A stretch of 64,000 bases of DNA from Karstenula rhodostoma CBS 690.94. Lineage: Eukaryota > Ascomycota > Dothideomycetes > Pleosporales > Didymosphaeriaceae. The position numbers and the translations under genes were made by a program. The stretch is taken from assembly GCA_010093485.1 (NCBI GenBank), contig MU001504.1:1372437-1436436 (forward strand), read 5' to 3'. The notes beneath the pieces were generated by a model. It worked only from the letters and a program-made list of their open reading frames with translations, ran no database searches and was not told where the DNA came from. Shown piece after piece: positions 21,930-35,411 of the stretch (the first letter of the stretch is position 1; every line of letters starts with the position of its first letter).

Positions 21930-24900
21930 ATGATCAAAGGTAACACCTGCTGCGGCCCTTGTATACCGTGCAATTGAGGCTGACGGAGCTTCAGGCTCCT
22001 TTTCGACTGCACCTGATGCGTCGCCGGACCTGGGTGCTGCCCATCTCGACGACCAGATCCCCTCCTCTGAGGATGACGACCTGAGCCCCGAGTCTTCAGA
22101 CGAGCTCGAAGGCGGCAAAGCTCCAAGAACCATGCATGGTGAAGCACCTGCCGCCCAAGCTACTGCGGACACGAGCGCCCAAGACGGCGACAATGGTGCC
22201 GCCGACGATGCACAAGGACTGCTCCCGCGCGACAAGCAGCGGCGCACTGCATTCTACGACTATGCTTCTGAGAAGCAGATGAGCCAGTCAGAGGCTAAGC
22301 AGTTCTATCAACGTCACCAGCTCGAGAGCCAGTATGGCGGCTCGCAGGCTGGGGATGGCTTTAGCCCTGTGATACGTGCAAAGACGCTCCCTGTGAGCTT
22401 TGGTGGCGGCGATGGCGTCGAACAACGGAGCAGGGCAGGCAGCATCCGCTCGCGGAAAAGCAACGTCAGCCTTGCGAACCAGGGACCACGATTGACGCTG
22501 CCTGTTGGAGTGTCACAGGCGGAGCTATCACATGAGCCGCGATCACAGTCCTATGTTATGAATGATCAGGTCACCCAACCGGACAACACAGATCCCTACA
22601 TCCAAGCCGACGCTCAAGCTAGAGACCATATAAAGCACCCGACGCTACCCCACGAGCCCAAGCCCTTACTCGCGGAAGAAGGTATACATGGCGCAGGCGC
22701 AGGCATAGGCATCGGCAGCGGCGCAGGAGGTTTCGCCATGGATGATGCGAGTGTTGCTGCAGAACTGGGTGCTATCTACACAAACGTGCAAAAGGTGCTT
22801 GACATACGCCACAAATATATGCGTCTTTCCCTACAAGGCAATTTTGACAATCCCAAAGACGATCCTTCTTGGAACATCTATCCGCCCCACCCACAGCCGG
22901 TGTGGAAAGAGAAAGAGCGCCAAAACGCGTCGAGCAGCTTACAGAACAGTGCAGTCCTCGATCCCAACGAAGCATCGCAAAAGCCACCCCGCAAAATGGG
23001 CCAGAATATTGGAGAGGATTTCAACATGGACGATCTACTGCCTCTACCAAGTGCTTCCGAGATGTCATTCCGCTTAGATGAGAGCGGCGTCTTCCAGGTT
23101 TACGAAACCTCCAAGTCTGCGGAGCTCGACACGCCTATCGTAGCTATTCCTACACTACGGGATTACTACATGGACCTTGACAGCATTCTCGAGATCTCAT
23201 CTGACGGACCAAGCAAAAGCTTTGCATTCCGACGGCTACAGTACCTCGAAGGAAAGTTTAATTTGTACTATCTATTAAACGAGTACCAAGAGACTGCCGA
23301 CACCAAAAAGGTGCCGCACAGGGACTTCTACAACGTCCGTAAAATCGATACGCACGTTCATCATTCAGCCTGCATGAACCAGAAGCATTTGCTCCGCTTT
23401 ATCAAATCCAAGATGAAGAAGTCGCCAGATGAGGTTGTCATCTTCCGTGACGGCAAGAACCTCACCCTGAGAGGAGTGTTCGAATCAATCAACTTGACAG
23501 CGTACGACCTCAGTATCGATACGCTCGATATGCATGTGTGTATAGTATGCATCTAATGCTTGACGCCAGCTGACTTTCTCAGGCACACACTGACTCGTTT
23601 CACCGTTTCGACAAGTTCAATTTAAAGTACAACCCGGTTGGCGAGTCTCGACTGCGTACAATCTTCCTCAAGACGGACAATTTCATCAAAGGCCGGTACT
23701 TGGCCGAGATCACCAAAGAAGTCATTTCTGATCTTGAATCGAGCAAATATCAGTTCGTGGAGTGGCGCATCTCGATCTACGGTCGTGACATTGATGAGTG
23801 GGACAAGCTTGCTGCTTGGGTCGTGGACAACAAGCTGTTCTCGCCTAATGTGCGATGGCTCATTCAGATACCTCGTCTGTACGACGTATACAAGGGATCA
23901 GGCTTGATGGAAAATTTTGAGCAAGTCCTTGTCAATGTATTCCGGCCTCTCTTCGAGGTTACAAGAGATCCGAACAGTCATCCCAAGCTTCACGTCTTCC
24001 TGCAGAGAGTCATTGGTTTCGACAGCGTTGACGACGAGAGCAAGATTGAGCGAAGAGTTTACAAGAAGTTTCCGTACCCTTCCAATTGGTCAACGAAGCA
24101 GAACCCGCCCTACAGTTACTGGATGTATTATCTCTTTGCCAACATCGCATCGTTGAATGTCTGGCGAAAGCAGCGAGCGTTCAACACATTCTTGCTTCGA
24201 CCACATTGCGGTGAAGCTGGTGACACCGACCATTTGGCAGCCGCGGTCCTCTGCACTCACAGCATCAGTCATGGTCTGCTCTTGCGCAAGGTGCCGTTCC
24301 TGCAGTACATCTTCTACCTGGAACAGATCGGTGTAGCCATGTCTCCGCTTAGCAACAACGCCTTGTTTCTAGCATATGAGCGCAACCCCTTCCTTAGTTA
24401 CTTCAGGCGAGGATTGAACGTCTCGCTATCGACCGATGATCCTCTCCAGTTCGCCTTCACCAAGGAACCTCTGATAGAAGAGTACTCGGTCGCAGCCCAA
24501 ATCTACAAGCTTAGCGCGGTAGACATGTGCGAGCTCGCAAAGCACTCCGTCGAGCAGAGCGGCTTCGAGCACGTTATCAAGCAGCGCTTCCTGGGCCAAA
24601 ACTACCATCTCCCCGGCGTCGCCGGTAACGACGTCGCAAAGTCCAATGTGCCCAGCATCCGCGAAGCCTTCCGCCACGAGACCCTCATGTCGGAGCTTGC
24701 CATGATCGAACGCTACACCCGCGCCTCGCAAAGCAGCACCAGCGCTTTGACGAGCTCGAACCTCCAACCTGCCTCTGTCCCTCACCCTGGCTCCCCCGTC
24801 GACCATCAAGCTTTCTCTCTCCCGCCGGCTCACCAGTCACCCATATACCCCGCTCAACAAGCTCGTATTCCCTCTGGCGGCCCCGCAGGCGAACCGCGAA

Positions 24901-25286
24901 CCCAACCCGCGTCCCCGACCCGCACCAAAGACCCAGAGTTCGAGCGCTCGAACCTTGTGTCGAGCCTGGGCATGAGTCAAGGTGGATCTGTACCGCCGCA
25001 GCCCACGGGTGCCTCGCAAGCAAGCAGCGCCATGTCCCCAGAAGAGTCGCTCGGCGGCTTGCAACGCACGCAGAGCGTCGTCACTATCGACGGTGCGGAG
25101 CCCAGGATGTTCCCGGGCGTCGTGAGTCGCCATGGCCGGAGGAGGAGTAGCATCCGGAGCAACGATGTTGGGGCGGACGCGGTCGTGCAAAGCGCGGTTC
25201 TGGCGGCGCCGCTGACGCCGGGGAAGGTCTCGTTTAAAGAGGACGCTGTGACTGAGGAGCCGGATACGGATGATGAGGACTTGTAG
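21930..25286 (+). CDS. AMP deaminase
   Basis: Model: exons 21930-21939, 21995-23535 and 23583-25286, giving 1084 aa. The first exon (MIK plus one base) is inferred from a GTAACA donor and a CTGAC branch site before the CAG acceptor; the second intron is certain from frame. The N-terminal 330 residues are polar and poorly ordered ([14 protein letters not shown]). The amidohydrolase core follows, with the metal site [18 protein letters not shown] near residues 455-470 and the catalytic [17 protein letters not shown] near 798-814. The C-terminal 200 residues are a low-complexity Ser/Pro/Gln tail. The enzyme converts AMP to IMP plus ammonia and controls adenylate energy balance in the cytosol. 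Yeast Amd1 is shorter, so both tails are extended here. Confidence 0.95.
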
Positions 25287-25892
25287 ACGTGGTAAAATTG
25301 CAAACATGGCGATGAACAAAAAAAACCCCCCCCTTTAGAATGATGGTGGCTCGTGGGTAATTAACGAAATTCTGCAAGGAACGTCAGACGGTGACGGAAC
25401 AATTTGGCACAGCGTTCTTATACAGGATGCATGGACTCGGCTTTGGCTTTGGCTTTTCTACGACTACGACGCCCCACGAAGGACCTTACATCATTTCTTT
25501 TCACGTCTCTTGTTTTTTTTTGGTTTCGCTGAACCGAATGCTTCGGCTTCGATTTAGCTACTATCTTACACTCGTCATGATACTGCTTGGCAGGCAGAGT
25601 AGACTAGAACATACGAAAATTTGAATGAAGCTTACGATACTACATGATTGCCCCCCGAGTCCAATTGGATGTAGAGTGGATATAACCAAGACGAGAAACC
25701 AAGAAAATGACAATCCTTGTCGAGTCAAGAAGCTGCCCCCGCGCCACGCTGTGCAGTTGCAAAGCCAAGCCAATCCGAACCTTTTGTGTGTCCTACTTAC
25801 TCCGCCAAACAAAGATGACGCCCATGAACGCAAGCACGATACATCTCGCTCCCGCCCGTCCTTTGTTTCTGGCAATGTCTGCGCCGGCCAGT
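25287..25892. other. Convergent 3' region
   Basis: Between the AMP deaminase and PMT4 stop codons lie about 600 bp with an A-run followed by a C-run near 25318-25335. No gene is supported; it should hold both 3' UTRs. Confidence 0.6.
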
Positions 25893-28334
25893 CTATTTCG
25901 CGAAATGCAAGTCATACGCCAGCCACTTCCTCGCGTTGACCTGGTCGACGCTCAGTCCCGGGCTTCCGTACGTCAACGGCGCAAAGAACAAGTAGCACCA
26001 GCCCACCACGGCGAGGATGACGCCTGTAGCGATCCAGCTGCCAAGCAGACTCTGTTTGGCGACGCGCTCGCGGACAGGCTTGCTGAGCGTACGCTTGTGG
26101 CCCTTGACGACCGCGACCGGCGCCTCTCCATCCACAGGCTCGATATTGAAGATGAATTCAACGAGGGCGCCGGTGACCAAAACGGAGGCAAGATGCGCAG
26201 GCAAGTAGTGGTGCAGGAAGAGTTGGCGACCCATGATGTAGAAGGGGATGTAGTGCGCGGCCCAGGTGAGGAAGAAGAAACCGGTAGAGTTGTAGAGGCG
26301 GGAGCGGGTGCCTGGGTCGTGTAAGAATATGTCTCGACAATCGTAGAGGGTGACAAGAAAGGGGAACTTACGCTCATCGAGGGCTTCGATGCCACGGCGG
26401 AGAGCCAGCTGATCGGCACCAATGATACCAGCGAATACGGCCAGAAGCGAGGATGCAAGCCACCAGCCAAGAGGGTTACCCAAGAAATAGATCTGCTGCT
26501 TGGTGTCGTTGTGGGTCCAGAACGAGACACCGCGGAGAAGGAAAGGCCATGAGACGGGGAACGAAGCATAAGGGTGGGAGCTAGTAAGAGCGTTGTTGTG
26601 GTAAAACATGGCGCGCTGGAGCTCGATGTACTTTCGCAGGAATGACAGGTGCTTGACTTGCTTCACTTCCTTCTTATTGCGCTCATCCTCTTCGGGAAGA
26701 GAGGGGATGTCGTCGACGTACCAGACGTTGCTGCTTTGCTGAATGTTCTTGTTTCCGTTGATTTCAGCCTGCTTGTACGCCCACTCGGGGAGCGGCGTGG
26801 TGTGTGTCCACATGGCGACCTTGGTAGGCACGTGAATGAGCTTGAAGTGAGACGACATGGTCTTGAAGTCTCCCTTGCCCTTGGGATCGACCTTGATCTC
26901 GAAGAGAGTGTCGTTGTAACGGCCTGCGTTCGCCTCTTCCATGCCCATCGTAGTGAACTCCTGGTTAGTGGGGTAGAACGGAGAGGCGACGTCGTGGGTC
27001 AAAAGCATAGAATCAGTGATGATGTGGCGCAGACGGACAACGTCTCCAATCTTGACACGCTGCCCCTGGGTACTCTCGAGCGGCTTCGAGGGCAGGATTT
27101 GCCAGTGGTTGTTGGTATCGTTGTGGGGGTATCCCGTAACCTGCTGTCCCTGCGAAGAAATGCGGCCATCGTCGTAGCGGAGCGGGTAGCGGTCCGTGTG
27201 GCTGTGAAGGTATACTTTTGTCTCCTTGTGGCGAATTGTAATCGAGTCGTAGTAGTCGATACCAACAGACTGAAGAGTCATGGCGTTGTCGCTCAAAGTT
27301 TCTTGGAACTCCGGGGTCATGAAGTCGTCTCCCGGGCCGGACCTGCTGAGAATGGAGAAGTGCACCTGGAACCAGAACAGGTAGAGGAGGAATGGTATGA
27401 CGATAAGACCAATGGCACGAGCAGCGAAATGCTTGCCCAGTTCCGGAAGGGTCAAGGCTCCTTGACGGCGGTTAATGTTGGCAAGGTCCCACAGATCAAT
27501 CAAGACGGGAACACCGATGGAGAAGAAGGTGAAGGCACCAACATATTTGGTCGAGATAACGCAGCTCAGAGACACACCGGTCAGGAGCAACCACTTCCAC
27601 CACTTGCGGCTGAAAGGATCATGGCGGAGCTTGTAGAAGCGGATATAGGCAAGAACGGAAAGCGCCATGAAGAAGATCAGGGTTGCATCGAGCAGGATCA
27701 GGCGCGTCTGGCCAATGTGGGCGTTGTCGAAGAGCATCAAGCCAGCCGCAGTTATGCAAGCCGGCAGCGAGTATCCAGATTCCCACATGATCAAGAAGAC
27801 GGTCGGCACGGTAAGCGCGCCCATGGTTGCGGGCATGGCACGGTAGGCAACGTACGGGACCTTGTTCGTGATGTACGAGTCCCCGATGTTCTCGAACAGG
27901 AAGCTGCCATCGTATCCGACGAGCCAGCCAGCGAAGGCAAAGAGAAGCTTTCCGAAGGGCGGGTGGACGTCGAAGAAGTAGGTCCTCTGGAGGTAGTATG
28001 AAGCGAACTATGCCTGTCAGCCTCGCATTCGCAACTGCGTCGCAGGCCTCTGCCTGTTTCTTTCTGCCATTGCTCGTACCTTTCCAAAGTGCACCTCATC
28101 GAAGACGACCTGGTCCGGGTGGTTGATGCCCCAGAAGCGCGTTACGAAGGCGAGCACTGTGATGACCGCGATGGCCAGCTTGTAGTCCCACTCGCTGCCG
28201 TGGTTCGTCTTGAACTCCCGCTTGACTTTGGTGACTGCATTGTCGACCTGGTCTACGATGGCATCTGGGTCGGGCGTGGTTGGTTGCTTCTTGTCCTTCG
28301 TGCCGCGATGCCGCACGCCAGTTGGAGAGGACAT
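25893..28334 (-). CDS. PMT4: Protein O-mannosyltransferase, Pmt4 type
   Basis: Model on the minus strand: exons 28080-28334, 26372-28007 and 25893-26311, encoding 769 aa. The second intron (60 nt) is a multiple of three and open, but removing it gives the family sequence EALDERTRSRLYNSTGFFF. The N-terminus is cytosolic; the first luminal loop carries the catalytic acidic pair FDEVHFGK (D79/E80). Several membrane spans follow, then a luminal MIR domain in the middle third (LHSHTDRYPLRY, SSQGQQVTGYPHND), then C-terminal spans with MGRQLFLHHYLPAHL. Pmt4 works as a homodimer in the ER and transfers mannose from dolichol-phosphate-mannose to Ser/Thr of membrane-anchored and secreted proteins. The Pmt4 assignment against Pmt1/2 rests on loop sequences. 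Confidence 0.93.
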
Positions 28335-28820
28335 GGTGGGCTGTAGCTCCGCAAAGCTCCCTGCGCGCAATTATATTAGCAATTAATAATCGCTACACAG
28401 TGGACAAGAAAACCGAGTGCACTCACCCTCACGGAATTCGAAATGGAAGTGGAAAGGAAAGTGGACGGAAAGGAGCGCGGTCCTGGGGGTTGTTCAACAC
28501 GGCCCCCTCTAAGAGACACCTAATCTTTTGGCTGCGTGTTACCCCCTTGTATGCGCCAAGCATTCAGCCCCAACGCGGGCACCAGCGCTCTGGGCTCCGA
28601 CACGTGACCCTAGCTCGCAACGAAGCGCTCGCAAGACTTCATCACGAGTTAGTTAGTACGAGGAGGTACGTTGATTGCCTGAAATAAAACGCAACAATCA
28701 AAATGCTCTTAGGAGTTCTACATCGCGTTCTATGTCTGTATTTCACTGTACCAGCATGCACAGGGTAACCACCACTCCTATACACACCACCACCTTCTCA
28801 ACCGCAGACACCCCCGCTGT

Positions 28821-30020
28821 CTACTGCGCCTTCTTTCCATTCTCCCTCACAACCGCAGCCTTCTTCCTCTGTGGAATCTTGTACGTTGTCTCCCACCCAT
28901 ACAGCGCTCCAGCTCCGAACACCATCGCCGCCCCAAACTTCATCAGCCCGCTCATCTGGTTCCCGAACAACCAGATACTGAGCATAAAACTTACCAGCTT
29001 ACGGATGTTGAGCACAATGGTGACAGTAACCGCAGAGGTGTTAGCACTCAGGATATTGACACCAGTAATGCAAAGCAGCTGCGTGACGGCGTTGGCCGTC
29101 AAAAAGATAACATGTTGCGACGTCGAAGCAAGCGCCTTGTTGAGTGTTGGTGGGAGGTTCGCTGCGAGAGCTGGCGGGACAGAGAAGGATTGTGATGCTT
29201 GGAGGCGCGTGAATTGTTTGTAGAGGACGGGCGCAAAGTTGACGAAGAGCGGGAGTGACAGCAGGTGCGAGTAGAAGAGATTCGCTTTCCAGTGGTTGCC
29301 GTACTCCAGGTAGATGTCTTCTACGTACGCGCCCATGTAGGCGGATAGAAGCTGAGCCGCAAGAAGAATGAGTAACCCCATCTCGAAAGAGGCGCTGGTA
29401 TAATCGATGCTCGTCGTGTCGAGTTTCTTGCCCTGTATCATAATTAGGATGAACCGTTTTGCAAGGCCACGACGCATACCTTCGACTGAGCATCTGCCCA
29501 TGCGGACACCATCACGCCAACTGTCAAAACAGCTACCGAGAATATCTGCACAGGCGTATATTTCTTGCCGCGCAAGTAACCCGCAATCATAGTCGTGACA
29601 CTACCGAAACTGCGCAGGATGATGTGCACCGGAACGGAGATGTTGAACGCAAACGCCCAGTTGTTCATCATGTTGACTGTGAAGAACAGGGCGGCGCTGA
29701 TGACCCATTTTCGGAACGGGACGGGTGACGGCTTGACAAAGAAGCGGTATCTAGGGTCAAACTGATAATGCAGAGTCGACAAGCAAGTAAATATGAACTG
29801 AAAGAGCGTGATGAGCAATCCACTATCGGGCTCATGCCTGGAGGAGATTAGTTGAGTCCAGGGCCTCATCCGTCTCGAACGTACTTTACAATGGCCTCCA
29901 GACAGTAGACCTGGGCTGGATCAGTTTCGCTACGCTATTGAAGAGTTAAAAACTTACATTAGAACAACATCCTCCGAAAATGAGGGCGAAGCTTCCCGCG
30001 AGAGGCGCAATCGCTGCCAT
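28821..30020 (-). CDS. YEA4: UDP-N-acetylglucosamine-type transporter (Yea4/SLC35B4)
   Basis: Model on the minus strand: exons 29958-30020, 29885-29910, 29480-29837 and 28821-29432, giving 352 aa. The second exon is only 26 nt, but the joins restore frame and give MAAIAPLAGSFALIFGGCCS-NVYCLEAIVK-HEPDSGLLITLFQF. It is a multi-pass membrane protein (eight to ten spans) of the drug/metabolite superfamily, UAA subfamily, with MNNWAFAFNISVPVHIILRS and GYLRGKKYTPVQ. The C-terminus ends KKAQ, a KKxx dilysine ER-retrieval signal, which fits the ER site of yeast Yea4. It is expected to import UDP-GlcNAc (some homologues UDP-xylose) into the ER/Golgi lumen. It lies just upstream of PMT4 on the same strand with its own promoter. 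Confidence 0.9.
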
Positions 30021-30776
30021 ACTGAAGGCTAAACTGAACGTGGCTATTGCTCGCTATCAAGTAGGTAAAGAAATGCACCCGAAAGTGTGACCTGGTGAGA
30101 GTCAGTTCAAATCGACGTACGGCTACGTAGCTACATTCCCTCTTCGAGGATTGTTGCGTCGTAACACGATGGTCTCTGGGTGCACCGCGGGGCCAGCAAA
30201 GTCGATGACGAGGGCATAAAATGAGCAAAAAAAAAAACTTACGATGGTTTTCTCAGGAGAATTGACTGACTTTGTAATTAGTTCGCTATCATGCTGCAGT
30301 TCGTGAACAAACAAGCAGAGATGCAGTCAATTGGCGCGTGGAATCGGAAATGCCAACGTGGAGGTCCACGCTAGCGCGCCCCCAAGTGTTGTTGATCGTA
30401 GGGCTGAGCCAGGAACGCCCAGCGCCCGCATTCAAAAATCCTAGATTCCATAGGAGCTCAATGGCTCATTGCATGTATCATGACATTCACTGTCTGCACA
30501 ACGCACATCAAACTTTGATTACTTTTTGTTCATTCCGATTACGGTGATCTCGCAGTAGACACTGCTCTGCTGCCACCCGTCCGCGATGCATAGCTACATT
30601 GAGCGACCCAGACAATCTCTTCGCGCCACTTATGAGTTCCCCATCTACTAGCCTAGCGCCGCTCCCTCAATCGTGGCCAAAACGGAGGTACATGGGAGGA
30701 ATGAGGGAGGAATACATCGCCAACCACAAGTCTAGGTGCGAATGCACAGAGGAAATGTTTGCTCAAATGCTAGCCT
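30021..30776. other. Intergenic, nothing recognised
   Basis: About 750 bp between the transporter start and the PP2A subunit stop, with only short unconvincing frames. It contains an A10 tract near 30229. Confidence 0.5.
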
Positions 30777-32618
30777 CTACAAGGCCGAAAACACGAAGAG
30801 CTGTCCATTGTCAGTCTGATGAGCCGCTATTTCAACTGTGAGATGCTTACATTGTTGGTAGCTGCAATGGCAATGCTATCCTCGAACGGATGCCAGCTCA
30901 TGTGCAGAATCTTCTTGTTGAAGTCGATCTGGTCTGCGTCCGTCTCTTTCCTCATGCGTTGTCCTTGACCAGCGGCTCCAGCGGCTGGGCTTCCCGCTCT
31001 TGATCCTCCCTTCTTGGCGGAGCTGCTAGTGGGGCTTGTAGAAGAGTTCATAGGTGTCGGTATGCCAACCTTCTTAGCTTTGAATGCCGACTTGTCTGCC
31101 TGAAGCACCACCTCCGTGTCCTTCTCTGGATCAGAGGGATAAATCATGAAGTTGTTGTTGTAGCTGCCCGTCATTACGTTCTTTGCGTCACCGGAGAACA
31201 CAACCTCGAACTTGTCGAAGATGCTGTCGTTCTCATACGTATCGCACAGTCGTGGTCGAAGGTGCTCGTGTATTGGAATGGTCTTGATCGGGGTTCGCTC
31301 CATGTTCACATCCCAAATTTTCACAGTGAGGTAGTCGCGGGAGAGAATGTATCGGCCGTCGTGCGAAAAGCGGACATCTGATATCGACGAGATGATTTCT
31401 GAGAAGAACGAACGAGATGACGGATCCTCTTCTTGTTCGAACTCTGTGAAGGAGACTCGTCAGCTACGCATATATCAAAACACAGTGGGACTTACGTTTC
31501 GCATGTTGGTCGCACAACGCACTCTCGCGCATGTCGGCGAGCTTAATGGTCCCCTTGGAGCTCGCATACATGAACCAATTGCAGCTCTGTGGGTGAAACT
31601 CAGCAGCCGTGATCACCTCTGTCAACTCTTCCATGTTTGCAGGTTTGATGTCCACGATGTTGAAACTCTGATCCTGGATGTTGAGATTCCACAGGTTGAT
31701 ACGAAGGTCGTCACTGCTGATAAACGTCTCGCCATCGCTATTGACTGATATACTGTTGATGTGGTAAGCGTGGGCGTTGGCATACGTCTTGCGCGGCACG
31801 GCGGCCACAACGGTGTCGTGGTGGGTCAACCGCGGCAGCTTCAGGTCGGCGGCGCTGCGGAAGTTCAAGTTCGGGTTCCGCACCGGTCCACCTCCTCCAG
31901 CGACCCCACCTCCTGGAGTCAACTCATGTGAGAGGTTGTTCTCCGCCACCACCTTTAACGACTTCTCGAACACCTTCCAGAGCTTTATTGTCTTGTCATT
32001 GGTCGAGAGCAGGTAATGTGAAGCGTTTTGTCGCCGGCACCACTTGATCTTGTTGATTTTCTCTTCTATCTCGAGCGATTTGAGGTAATCGAACTCGGGC
32101 TCGTGTGACTGGAACTCGGTGTGGAACTTGTACTCGCATGTCTTTTTCTGGACGCCGTTAGCCGCCGAACGTGGTATTGACGCACTTGACGAGACTCAAG
32201 TCCACTTACTGTTTCATTTCGCTCAAATAGCACCACGCGACCGCCCTTGTCTCCGGTGGCCAGGTAGTTTCCCGTTTGATCGAACTCAACGGTGGAGATG
32301 ATGTCAGCTATGGAAAGTCAGCATTGGTGGCAAGGTGACTTTTGAAACCGCGAAAGCAGTCTTAAAAGGCGAAGGTAAGAGAAGCGTGTACCCGTACCTT
32401 CTGTTATGTCTTCGACATCACCTTTGTCGCCGAAGCACCTAGTTATGTTAGCATGAGTTGACGTAACCCGGAAGCTACTACTCCAGATGCACAGGACCGC
32501 ACATCCAAACCTTATGCATGGCATCGCGGTGTGTGCTGCTAGGTCCAGGCAGTCAAAGCAATGGTCCAACTTACTGTGTGAACTTCCACGTAGTGGGGTT
32601 TCCTTCCGCTTCTACCAT
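30777..32618 (-). CDS. PP2A regulatory B subunit (Cdc55/PR55)
   Basis: Model on the minus strand with six exons: 32575-32618, 32398-32438, 32210-32307, 31496-32147, 30851-31443 and 30777-30800, encoding 483 aa. All five introns keep frame, and the last exon supplies only LFVFSAL and the stop. The protein is a seven-bladed WD40 propeller with family signatures: [64 protein letters not shown] and [23 protein letters not shown] Ser/Ala/Gly-rich insert ([19 protein letters not shown]) before the last blade is typical of filamentous fungi. It targets the PP2A catalytic/scaffold core to substrates in mitosis, septation and morphogenesis. Divergent from RPL3. Confidence 0.95.
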
Positions 32619-34461
<1,843 letters not shown>

Positions 34462-35411
34462 GGAGTTTGTGGTGCTGGGTTTGCGTTTCCTTCTGGGCTT
34501 CTTTGGCGAATGGCATGATCCGTTGTTGCTCACGGTCACATGAGCAATGAATGACAAAAATAAATGATTCCCACTTATGATTGCTCCCATATTTGATCGT
34601 GTGTGCATTCAATATCCCACTGTTTCTTCTATTATGAATTCCGCCCAATACGCGAACAAAGAATTCAAGCCTGTATAGGGCAACATACTGCCTCTGTAGG
34701 ATGCAAAGCCTTGCGGTGCATGTGTGTTGGACGTGAGCGCGCCAGCGAAGACTTCGCATTAACTGCCAACTATGGTGTCGGGCGAGATGCTCCCTCAACT
34801 GCGAACACCGAGGTTTTAGCTCTGTATCAGCGTACTGCAACGGCGAGGAACAAAATGTACAATGGCACGTGCTCAGACGTTTATCCAACGTGCGCGCGGC
34901 CAGCCCGCAAAAAGACCGCGAATGTCTATGACGTGAACACTTCGCTGACTCAAATGTGGCAACATTGCTACTAATGTGAGACCAAACAACGTATCCGTAG
35001 ACTCACGATCTCTTGAGACTATGTGTCCGGCCGTTATCGAGCACGGCGACATGTTCAGCGCATGCAAACTGTGAACACATACTCTTGAAGACCCCAAATT
35101 AGATGTCAAGAAACAGGAATGCAGAGTGTCCAGGTATATATTTTGTTGTTTTAACATTTACGCACTGTACTCACTGGATCTCAATATACTAGACAATATT
35201 CCACTTGTCCGTGGTTCATGGTTCTTAAGTCGCAGGGCGAAGAAAAGCCGGGTCCTTTGCTCCTGCCGTGACCGAGGTCTTGGCCTCGCCTTCCAATCAG
35301 AGCGCCGTTATTCAGCGAGCCTCGCCTTCCCATCATCGACGTGCTCTTCTCCAAAACTAGCACCCACCACCACGTCTCTCTCCTCTCCCCTCCTTCCTAC
35401 GGTCGCCCATC
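34462..35411. other. Intergenic between RPL3 and SDH1
   Basis: About 950 bp with no supported gene. The part close to 35340-35410 is pyrimidine-rich (CTCTCTCCTCTCCCC), as is common just upstream of fungal start codons. Confidence 0.5.

Noticed and set aside
26312..26371. Reading PMT4 through this open 60-nt segment as coding
   Set aside because: The segment has GTAAGT/CAG borders and inserts twenty residues absent from the family; removing it gives the expected sequence.
26649..28001. 450-codon ORF on the plus strand
   Set aside because: It lies antisense to PMT4, whose motifs and introns are clear; it is a frame shadow.
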